Assembly (NCBI GenBank): GCA_023639215.1
Contig: CP097899.1
Location: 317,501-381,500 of the forward strand
DNA from: Candidatus Pristimantibacillus lignocellulolyticus
GTDB taxonomy: Bacteria > Bacillota > Bacilli > Paenibacillales > Paenibacillaceae
DNA: 64,000 nt
Reading direction: 5' to 3'
In this document: in pieces, positions 36,701 to 43,667 of the stretch
How the letters are laid out: every line of letters begins with the position of its first letter
Numbering within the stretch: position 1 is the stretch's first letter
The notes under the pieces: model-generated
Databases searched by the model: none
What the model saw: the letters and a program-made list of their open reading frames with translations, nothing else
Told to the model about the DNA's origin: nothing
Program-made: the position numbers and the translations under genes

Positions 36701-38098
36701 ACTTCCACCAAAATCCTGTTTAAGTGCTGTTAGCTGCAACACGCCTTTATCTCCATCCTTTGCTATACTTACATTATCAGGATGATAGTATTCAAGTTCA
36801 TTGTTGTATACAGTTCCAGTATCCTCAACATTCCACTTTGTTGTATCGATAGCATTGTCATTAAACTCGTCGCTCCATACCAAATTCCAATCACTCGAAC
36901 TATTACCCGGACCGGTAACAGGAGGTACACCAATAGGATTATTCAGGTTTGGCTCGTTCGGTTGAAAATCTGAACCTTTCTCTAGCACTTTACCATTCAA
37001 TGTTGCACTTTCGGAATTGACACGAAGGCGACCAATAACCCCATTGTTATAAATTTCCGAACCATGGGCTTCACTATTAATCTGTACATTGTCAACTTTG
37101 GAGCCCAGTGATACCTCGAGTACAGATTTTCTCTTCATCACGATCCATTTCACGGTAGAGCCCGCATCTAGCACTAGTCGAACTCCACCCCCTTTTTTGC
37201 TCAACACGGCACCCTCTAGATGCGATTCACTGAAATGAATGGAATTGGAACCGCCTCCCTCAATAAATGTCGTTCCTTTAACCGTAACTCTATCGAAGAA
37301 GACATTTCCTTCACCAACGCCTTCTGTGATGTAAAGATTACCATGGATAACTGTATCACTAAGTCTGATATCCGCTTTCTGAATAACTGCATTACCTTGA
37401 ATCTCTGTGACATAATTGTTGCCTGATTTGTAACCGAACCAACGAAATGCTCTATCCAATAGGACAACAGCCTCTCCCCTTGTTAACGCAGTTAAAGGAT
37501 TAAGCATACCGTTGATATCTCCATGCAAATACCTTTCAGATACTACTTTTTCGACAGCAACTTTTGCATATTCCCCTATGTCATTAGCGTCCGAGAACCC
37601 TCCAAGATCTACATTATTGGAATACTCGTCCAGATGCATGGCACGTACCATCATAATTGCCGCATCCTGCCGCATAATGTTATCCTTTGGTCGAAAGTTT
37701 CCATCCAAATATCCGGTTATAATCCCGGCTTCATGTACTTTCGCTACTTCATCAGCATACCAATCCGTAGAGTTGACATCTTTAAATGACTGAAAGCTTT
37801 CTTCAACATAACCAAATATGCGGAACAGCATCACCGCGAATTCAGCTCGACTGATCGGTTGATCTGGATTAAACTTTCCATTTGGTAAGCCTTTAATTAT
37901 GCCGACCTCTCCGAGATTATATGCAGCCTCAGACGCCCAATGATCCGACATATCTGCATACCAAACTTTTGCAGTTGCCAAATTCTCTTCGTTATGAAGT
38001 AACTTTGACATATTTACCTCGTTATTTGCGTATGTTCCAGCTGAAAATAATGAGACACCCATACATACCATTAAAATAATAGACATTATACGATACAA
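33707..38098 (-). CDS. SLH-anchored GH16 beta-glucanase with multiple carbohydrate-binding modules
   Basis: Surface enzyme of about 1463 aa. Order: signal peptide; three S-layer homology repeats (about residues 45-220; SDHWASEAAYNLGEVGIIKG, GEAVVLLDRAF); a beta-solenoid-like region (about 230-360); a GH16 domain (about 400-670) with catalytic GEMDIMELTG and WSDEFN, PAIWMMP, HEFTMEWLPG; then two CBM4/9-like modules, a CBM6-like module and two more CBM4/9-like modules, each ending in an I-DNISLIQ-type strand. It resembles laminarinase/lichenase such as Lic16A of C. thermocellum. TTG at 38098 has GGGGGG six bases upstream; ATG at 38113 has no such site. It should degrade beta-1,3(1,4)-glucan at the cell wall. 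Confidence 0.93.
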   Translation of the reverse strand: MYRIMSIILMVCMGVSLFSAGTYANNEVNMSKLLHNEENLATAKVWYADMSDHWASEAAYNLGEVGIIKGLPNGKFNPDQPISRAEFAVMLFRIFGYVEESFQSFKDVNSTDWYADEVAKVHEAGIITGYLDGNFRPKDNIMRQDAAIMMVRAMHLDEYSNNVDLGGFSDANDIGEYAKVAVEKVVSERYLHGDINGMLNPLTALTRGEAVVLLDRAFRWFGYKSGNNYVTEIQGNAVIQKADIRLSDTVIHGNLYITEGVGEGNVFFDRVTVKGTTFIEGGGSNSIHFSESHLEGAVLSKKGGGVRLVLDAGSTVKWIVMKRKSVLEVSLGSKVDNVQINSEAHGSEIYNNGVIGRLRVNSESATLNGKVLEKGSDFQPNEPNLNNPIGVPPVTGPGNSSSDWNLVWSDEFNDNAIDTTKWNVEDTGTVYNNELEYYHPDNVSIAKDGDKGVLQLTALKQDFGGSNYTSGKVTSKMKGDWTYGKFVVRAKLPVQQGMWPAIWMMPTDEFEQYGPWPGSGEMDIMELTGPVAADPDHADKYPRTVHGSIHYDSPHTMQTKQYVLPDGQTFNDDYHEFTMEWLPGLIRYYVDGHLFFESSDWGTKREGQPEYYTYPAPFDRPFYMIMNLAVGGDWPGDPRDDFESDKMYIDYVRVYEYKNLDSWPDVTGNRPDPSNGITPQREPLADGNQIYNGMFNGGTNNYAPKDWEFILNENGDGSVSIVDDQVKGKAAKVEVTNEGNQIYSIQLTQQPMYLKKGKTYKATFDAKADTNRSIMTKLTEFGGEWKAYSEERTFELSDQWQSYEYTFKMEDMTDNNSRFEFNLGLSTIASYFTNVKVTEIDGVKEPRKALKDGNLIYNGNFDLGKDRLAFWQYLSSNEAESLVSVTNDLDLPYMQRILKVNIAKGGSSLSDVKLIHNDLPLKEGASYTLTFDAQADTNRPIGIALDTGTTEGVEFKNGSEINLTTEMQSYTIDMKILEGTNASSSNLELLLGEHVGTVAIDNVRLILRYSPSENEVKSYLHMAAHSYWAIDGVTLQAGSEGGMNITDFAAGAYVKYKQKVNSGIYIPMARVKGNTVGSEITLSIWNEEKRIAVVNASISDDDQDEAYKTILFSKIDLPDGELIFKIEGTDFDLAWLELSEDLIVNGSFQENSNDWELFKMDWVQTDPVKNSVMEVEDGQLKVNLGGPGTEPWHVQLKQPGIPMQSGKVYRLYFEAASDVSRDIVALVQHDGTHDGNWATYLENQMELTPEMTEFEYYFVMPADEFSAVLQFSMGKIGSIEGEHTVTLDNISLIQVNPVNVGIVDDGDLMPNGDFTTGIKGWNSYSTENEELSIQHENGALRIDVGTVGSNSWDRQVYYEGLPYNNGDRYKLTFEAKSTVDRKMNISVGWLDEVNNYTWNGYGSQIINLGTQYELYTFYFNVEPDSTIIGRLTFELGQIDSDDGAASIYIDNISLVNEGPTSGS

Positions 38099-38247
38099 GC
38101 TGATCCCCCCCATTTAGTGCGACGACTTATGCCGGCGCTTATATATTAGTATAAAATTGCTGAACAAGAGTCTATATACCAATTGATTAGTATCGATACC
38201 AAAGTTCAAACTCAGACTAACAGTTGGGTCGATGCTCAATTTATCCA

Positions 38248-38290
38248 TAAGAAAAAGGCTACTGCCGGTTTCCCGTATCAGTAGCCATTG
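38248..38290 (-). terminator. Terminator of the GH2 gene
   Basis: GGCTACTG / CAGTAGCC stem with an inner CCGG/CCG helix, followed on the minus strand by TTTTTC. It lies about 70 bases past the GH2 stop. Confidence 0.8.
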
Positions 38291-38361
38291 TTTCATAGAT
38301 ATTTAGTGAAATTATAGTAATAAGATATTACTAATATAACTATTTCTTTCTAATTGTCACC

Positions 38362-40920
38362 CTAAACTTGCGATGGAGATACTTGCAGTTTAATATAATC
38401 TACCATTGATTTCACTTCTACTTTACCAGCATAATGACTGTCACGATTAAGCGTTGTAAATGTCACTGTATATGGCTGCCCTGGTATGAGATCAAAATAA
38501 TTATCTGACCATATACCGTCAACTTCCGAAGTTAAGACAACTTGTTTGGCTAATGCCTTTGATTGTAATGTAACAATCGTTGCACCGCTTTCTACCGTCT
38601 CGATAACTTCAATGTATGGTTGCTGTAGTAAGAGATTTTTATTTTTCACAAAATAGTATATCGTTTGTGCTGTCTCTCCGCTGTTCGCTGTCCAACTTCC
38701 GGTAACAAACACTTCGCCTTCCTCGTATCCATGAAGTAATTGCGAGATTGTTAGACGCTTTACAACTTCTGACGTATTGACTGGAAGGGCTACTTCAGTC
38801 AGTTCTTCATACAATACCTTACCTGACATATGGCGCAATTGAACTTGTAATATTCCACCTTCTGATTGGAGCTTGTCAGATACAAGATAGATTGCTAATT
38901 CCTCACCCTCCACTTGTGCAGATAATAATATATTCTCAAAACTACGTCGTGCATAATAGTTGAGTGCTTTCCAGCGACCATAATAGTCAATTCCTGCCCA
39001 TGAAGCAACAGGCCAACAATCATTCATTTGCCAGTATAGTGAACCCATGCAGTATGGCATTTTTCTGCGATGTGCTTCAATAGCCATTTGCATGGCATCT
39101 GCCTGTAGAACTTGACTTAGATATAGAAACCCTTTGAAATCAGTAGGTGGTGACATATAAATATCCATATATTCTTTAATAAGACGATTTCCATCACCAT
39201 TTTTCTGATGAGCCTTCATCACTGTTGAATTGATTGTCAGATCTGCTTCTTCTGCAAAACTTCGTATGGTACGGTACTCTGGGAAGGATTGGAATCCATA
39301 TTCACTCATAAAGCGCCCTAGCTTTATTTGATAGTTTTCAAATGGTTCTACATTATGCCACACACCCCAGTAATGAATATCTCCTTCATTCGTTAATGGA
39401 TGTGCATGCTGTAATTTATTATTACTTACCGATACAATTGGAGATGATGGCCAATAATCAATTGTTGCATGATATTCACCTACAACATCAGGTAATATCT
39501 CATGAAAAATTTTCTCGTAGTCTGCCCATATCTTTTCACGAATGGCAGGTTCATATTGTTGCTTCCAGCCCCAACCTCCTGACTCATCGTAATGAGCCCA
39601 TGCAGAGTCAATTTCATTATTCCCACACCATAGTACGATAGATGGATGATTACGAAGTCGCTTTACATTATCTATTGCTTCTGCACGAACACTTTGTAAA
39701 AATGATTCATCACCTGGATACATACTGCATGCAAACATAAAGTCTTGCCAAACCATAATGCCATACTCATCACATAGATCATAGAATACATCTGCCTCGT
39801 AAACTCCACCACCCCAAACACGCAACATGTTCATATTGGCTTCTACAGCAGAACATATCTCTGCACGATAACGATCCTCCGTAACTTGCGAGATAAAGCT
39901 ATCGTTAGGAATATGATTAGCTCCTTTAGCAAACACGGCAACTCCATTAAGTTCAAAGTGGAATGTTGCCCCTGAGCCGTCAGCATCTCGATCACGCACT
40001 AATTTGACAGTGCGTAATCCAGTAGTAATCATAGCATCCGATGAATAAGATAAATCCTCGTTAAGCATAGTAACCCGTGCATTAAACTGATATCTATTCG
40101 GTTCACCGAGCCCATTACTCCACCATAACTTAGGTTGATCTATTACGATTGGTAAAGATAGTACATGTTCTCCCATCTCGACATCTGTTGCTACATCCCA
40201 GCTCATATTATCTGATTCAATTTGTAGTTGTAACGAGCCCCTTTTCTCTACAGTTACTGAAACTCTCGCAACAAGCTGAGCGGATTGCTCCGTAACCGAT
40301 AATTGATCAATAAATAAATCTCTCACAATAACCCCTGACCAACTGATCAATTCAACTTCACGCCAAATTCCACTTGTAACAAAACGTGGACCCCAGTCCC
40401 AACCATAATGGTAAGGTGCTTTACGTGCAAAAATACTAAGTTTCTGTTCACCTAATCCACCTAATTCAGATTGATCATTCGAAGCTGGCAGGGCATAGCC
40501 TAAAGCGTCTAATTTCGGTAAATCTTCTTGAATAGGAGAACGGAATAATATTCGAATATGATTCTCTTCTTCATGTAATAAACCAGTGACATCAATATTC
40601 CAAGATCGAAACATATTATCCGCCGAAAGAACTAGCTTTTCATTGACATATACATCTGCATACGTATCTAATCCTTTGAAGTGAAGTTCCTGACGTTCTT
40701 CTTGTAAAAAACCAGCGGATGGTGTGAAATATGTCTCATATTCCCAATCTTGTTTGTCAATCCATTGTAGATCATGCTCATTCGTACCATAGAAGGGATT
40801 AGGTATACGATCATTGTTTAATAGATCAGTATGCACACAGCCCGGTACAGTAGCAGGTAACCAAGCATTATCGATCACAGATTTAAAATGCCACGAACTT
40901 AATAACATCGTTTGGTTCAT
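38362..40920 (-). CDS. Glycoside hydrolase family 2 beta-mannosidase
   Basis: Cytosolic enzyme of 852 aa, without signal peptide. The N-terminal jelly roll contains WLPATVPGCVHTDLL and PFYGTNEHDLQWID, the signature of beta-mannosidases rather than beta-galactosidases. In the TIM barrel the acid/base is Glu of WCGNNE (near residue 435) and the nucleophile Glu of SEYGFQSFP (near 538); LRVWGGGVYE and YHYGWDWGPRF also fit. It should release beta-mannose from oligosaccharides imported by the cell, so its neighbours point to mixed glucan/mannan use. The ATG at 40920 has TGGAGGATG. Single gene with its own terminator. Confidence 0.93.
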   Translation of the reverse strand: MNQTMLLSSWHFKSVIDNAWLPATVPGCVHTDLLNNDRIPNPFYGTNEHDLQWIDKQDWEYETYFTPSAGFLQEERQELHFKGLDTYADVYVNEKLVLSADNMFRSWNIDVTGLLHEEENHIRILFRSPIQEDLPKLDALGYALPASNDQSELGGLGEQKLSIFARKAPYHYGWDWGPRFVTSGIWREVELISWSGVIVRDLFIDQLSVTEQSAQLVARVSVTVEKRGSLQLQIESDNMSWDVATDVEMGEHVLSLPIVIDQPKLWWSNGLGEPNRYQFNARVTMLNEDLSYSSDAMITTGLRTVKLVRDRDADGSGATFHFELNGVAVFAKGANHIPNDSFISQVTEDRYRAEICSAVEANMNMLRVWGGGVYEADVFYDLCDEYGIMVWQDFMFACSMYPGDESFLQSVRAEAIDNVKRLRNHPSIVLWCGNNEIDSAWAHYDESGGWGWKQQYEPAIREKIWADYEKIFHEILPDVVGEYHATIDYWPSSPIVSVSNNKLQHAHPLTNEGDIHYWGVWHNVEPFENYQIKLGRFMSEYGFQSFPEYRTIRSFAEEADLTINSTVMKAHQKNGDGNRLIKEYMDIYMSPPTDFKGFLYLSQVLQADAMQMAIEAHRRKMPYCMGSLYWQMNDCWPVASWAGIDYYGRWKALNYYARRSFENILLSAQVEGEELAIYLVSDKLQSEGGILQVQLRHMSGKVLYEELTEVALPVNTSEVVKRLTISQLLHGYEEGEVFVTGSWTANSGETAQTIYYFVKNKNLLLQQPYIEVIETVESGATIVTLQSKALAKQVVLTSEVDGIWSDNYFDLIPGQPYTVTFTTLNRDSHYAGKVEVKSMVDYIKLQVSPSQV

Positions 40921-41003
40921 GATTCATCCTCCAGTAATTATCTAGTTTACCGTCCATTAAAAAAACACATTTTTAAGTAATAAACAATCCTCAGTTGGCT
41001 CAG

Positions 41004-41038
41004 TATTGTACCATTGCACTCTTATATAACGTACAATA
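41004..41038. promoter_or_regulatory. Inverted repeat TATTGTAC-N19-GTACAATA upstream of the GH2 gene
   Basis: Perfect 8-bp half-sites lie 27 bases apart centre to centre, 84-118 bases ahead of the GH2 ATG. The spacing suggests a site for a dimeric regulator or looping; no known consensus was recognised. The remainder of 40921-41123 shows no gene. Confidence 0.4.
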
Positions 41039-41123
41039 TTAAGTTTTCTTTTGTTATTATGTTCTCATTTATTTCCATAACAAATATTAACATCTAAATA
41101 ACGGTTTAATCAATGTTAGTAAA

Positions 41124-41178
41124 TGAAAAAGAGGAAGCAGAGGCCGGCCCACTAAAGGCCAGCTCTGCTTCCTCTTTC
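41124..41178 (-). terminator. Terminator of htpG
   Basis: AAAGAGGAAGCAGAG (41128-41142) and CTCTGCTTCCTCTTT (41163-41177) pair perfectly over 15 bp, with an inner GGCC helix, then TTTTTCATTT on the minus strand. It is 145 bases beyond the htpG stop. The spacer 41179-41321 is GC-richer than its surroundings and contains small inverted repeats such as GACTACTT/AGTATTAGTC, with no gene. Confidence 0.85.
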
Positions 41179-41321
41179 TATTTATGTTCGTTATGGCAAT
41201 ACGACTTCTTGTGCAACGCACGCCAGAGTCCTGACTACTTCAAAGTATTAGTCGAGAAGACGCTCCGTTAGCCAGCTCAATTGTCAGCATCAAGAAGATA
41301 CTCATCGTGATTACAATCGAG

Positions 41322-43202
41322 TTATACCATAACGCGACAAATATTGTTACTTAGCTCAACCGGATCCTCAATTGATAATCCTTCAATCAATAGAGCTTGG
41401 CTATACAATAGTTGTGTGTACAATCCGAACTTCTCTTGATCATTACTGTAAGCTTGTTGTAGTGCACGGAATACATCATGGTTGATGTTGATTTCCAATA
41501 CTTTATCCGCTTGAACGCCATTTGCATCTGGCATTCCTTTCAAAATTTTCTCCATCTCGATGGACAATTCGCCTTCAGAAGATAGACATACTGGATGACT
41601 CTTCAGACGTTTTGAAGCTTTAACGGACTTCACTTTGCCATCAAGTAAACTTTGCATACCAGCAAACAATTCTTTTGTTTCCTCAGTCTCAGCTTGCTCA
41701 TGATCTTCGCTGTTATTCACATCGAAACCTAGATCGCCACTAGAGATAGAACGGAATTCTTTTTCATTGTAGCTTTGGATTACTTTAAGAGCGAACTCGT
41801 CAATATCATCTGTTAGGTACAATACTTCGTAGCCTTTATCAAGTACTACTTCAAGTTGTGGTGATTTCTCAATTCTCGCTACCGATTCACCAGTTGCATA
41901 ATAAATATATTTTTGATCTTCAGACATACGTTCAACATATTCTGCAAGAGTAACTAGTTGTTTGTCTTTGGAAGATGTGAAAAGTAGTAGATCTTGAAGA
42001 TCGCCTTTGTTCATACCATAATCGTTGTATACGCCAAATTTCAATTGACGACCGAATGATGCATAGAATTTCTCATATGATTCACGCTCATCTTTCAACA
42101 AGCTTTGAAGCATAGATTTAATTTTGTTTTTAATATTTTTCGCAATTAATTTCAATTGACGATCATGTTGTAATAATTCACGAGAAATATTAAGAGATAG
42201 ATCCTCTGAATCAACCATACCTTTTACAAATCCGAAATAGTCTGGTAGTAGATCAGAACATTTCTCCATAATTAGTACGCCGTTAGAGTATAGTTCCAAC
42301 CCTTTTTCATATTCCTTCGTATAGAAGTCATACGGTGGATTTTCAGGTAAGAATAGGATGGCATTATATACAACAGCACCATCAGCACTAATATGAACAT
42401 GTTTCAATGGCTTATCAAATCCGTAGCGCTTGTCCATATAGAAAAGATTATAGTCATCGTCTGTTAGCTCATTTTTGTTACGACGCCATAGAGGAACCAT
42501 ACTGTTAAGTACTTGCTCTTCTACAACTTCTTCAAATTCGCCTTCGCTATCCGCTTTTGGTTGTTGTGAAGCAATATCCATCTTAATAGGATAACGAATA
42601 AAATCAGAATACTTTTTAACAATAGCTTTCAAGCGATATTGTTCAAGATATTCGTCATACTGCTCATCTTCAGTGTTTTCCTTAATATGCATTACAATCT
42701 CAGTACCAACTGTTGCTTTCTCGGCTGATTCGATAACATAACCATCTGCACCATCAGAAATCCAACGATACGCTTCATCACTACCAAGTGCACGTGATGT
42801 TACAACTAACTTATCTGCAACCATGAATGCAGAATAGAAACCAACACCGAATTGACCAATAATGTTATGTCCATCTTGAGCTTCATTCTCTGATTTGAAT
42901 GCAAGCGAACCACTCTTAGCAATTACGCCTAAATTATTATCTAGCTCTTCTTTAGTCATACCAATACCAGTATCAGTAATCGTTACTGTGCGAGCATTTT
43001 TATCGATTGAAATTTTGATGAAGTAGTCCTCTTTATTGAACACTAACTGATCATCAGATAACGCCTTATAATAAATTTTATCCATAGCATCACTTGCGTT
43101 AGAAAGTAATTCTCTAAGGAAAATTTCCTTTTGTGTATAGATGGAGTTAATCATCATCTCCAACAGTCGTTTGGATTCTGCTTTAAATTGCTTTTTAGCC
43201 AT
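41322..43202 (-). CDS. htpG: Molecular chaperone HtpG (bacterial Hsp90)
   Basis: Full-length Hsp90 of 626 aa. The GHKL ATPase domain is clear: ELLSNASDAMDKIYY, DTGIGMTKEEL, GQFGVGFYSAF and the strand GTEIVMHIKE; the middle domain carries SEDLSLNISRELLQ with the catalytic Arg region, and the C-terminal dimerisation domain is present. It assists folding of client proteins under stress in the cytosol. The ATG at 43202 has AAAGGAG upstream. A CIRCE element and sigma-A-like promoter lie just ahead, so it should be repressed by HrcA. It is monocistronic. Confidence 0.98.
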   Translation of the reverse strand: MAKKQFKAESKRLLEMMINSIYTQKEIFLRELLSNASDAMDKIYYKALSDDQLVFNKEDYFIKISIDKNARTVTITDTGIGMTKEELDNNLGVIAKSGSLAFKSENEAQDGHNIIGQFGVGFYSAFMVADKLVVTSRALGSDEAYRWISDGADGYVIESAEKATVGTEIVMHIKENTEDEQYDEYLEQYRLKAIVKKYSDFIRYPIKMDIASQQPKADSEGEFEEVVEEQVLNSMVPLWRRNKNELTDDDYNLFYMDKRYGFDKPLKHVHISADGAVVYNAILFLPENPPYDFYTKEYEKGLELYSNGVLIMEKCSDLLPDYFGFVKGMVDSEDLSLNISRELLQHDRQLKLIAKNIKNKIKSMLQSLLKDERESYEKFYASFGRQLKFGVYNDYGMNKGDLQDLLLFTSSKDKQLVTLAEYVERMSEDQKYIYYATGESVARIEKSPQLEVVLDKGYEVLYLTDDIDEFALKVIQSYNEKEFRSISSGDLGFDVNNSEDHEQAETEETKELFAGMQSLLDGKVKSVKASKRLKSHPVCLSSEGELSIEMEKILKGMPDANGVQADKVLEININHDVFRALQQAYSNDQEKFGLYTQLLYSQALLIEGLSIEDPVELSNNICRVMV

Positions 43203-43243
43203 TGTGATTCCAATCTCCTTTCAACTACAATCCATATTATTTA

Positions 43244-43270
43244 TTAGCACTCTATCACCTAGAGTGCTAA
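43244..43270 (-). promoter_or_regulatory. CIRCE operator (HrcA binding site) of htpG
   Basis: TTAGCACTC-N9-GAGTGCTAA, identical to the CIRCE consensus, 42 bases ahead of the htpG ATG and immediately downstream of a promoter. HrcA is known to bind this element in dnaK and groE operons. Confidence 0.96.
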
Positions 43271-43281
43271 CCCTACTTGTT

Positions 43282-43311
43282 TATATACCATATTTTAAAT
43301 TCTAATGTCAA
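43282..43311 (-). promoter_or_regulatory. Sigma-A-type promoter of htpG
   Basis: On the minus strand TTGACA (43311-43306), an 18-base spacer and TATATA (43287-43282). The expected start site falls just before the CIRCE element. The stretch 43312-43535 beyond it shows no gene or repeat I can name. Confidence 0.8.
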
Positions 43312-43535
43312 TATTTTAAGCTGTTTTCTCAGTGAAAAATTGAATGGTACCACTTACTGATGATGCCATACGACGCATTCCTGCCGAATGAAAAGACATT
43401 TTACCTTGCAATCTGGGAATACAACTCATTCAACACGATTATGTTGTGCTTACTTTAACCTTAAATTTCAAACATCCAGTTAATATCTTGCACTAAATTC
43501 GTCATAATCTCTCACAACTCAACTGTAATGTAAGT

Positions 43536-43584
43536 AAGGAGACAATCCCCTTGCTCTATAATAGAGTAGGGAATTGTCTCCTTT
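43536..43584 (-). terminator. Terminator-like hairpin after the FecR-domain gene
   Basis: AAGGAGACAATCCCC pairs with GGGAATTGTCTCCTT and the centre carries CTCTA/TAGAG, giving a long stem. The T-tract on the minus strand is poor, so termination efficiency is uncertain. Confidence 0.65.
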
Positions 43585-43667
43585 CATGATTACTACTTCT
43601 TGTTTATACGTCATATCAATTGTTAGATGAAAACTCTCTTAATCATTTCGTAATAATCCTTAGTCAA

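Noticed and set aside
36782..37793. Several plus-strand frames inside the GH16 gene
   Set aside because: Opposite-strand shadows of a clearly coding, multi-domain gene.
38114..38296. Small open frame upstream of the GH16 gene
   Set aside because: It covers a terminator hairpin and the GH16 leader, and shows no family resemblance or start signal.
41179..41321. Possible small RNA or tRNA-like sequence after htpG
   Set aside because: Short inverted repeats are present but no cloverleaf, promoter or known RNA motif could be made out.
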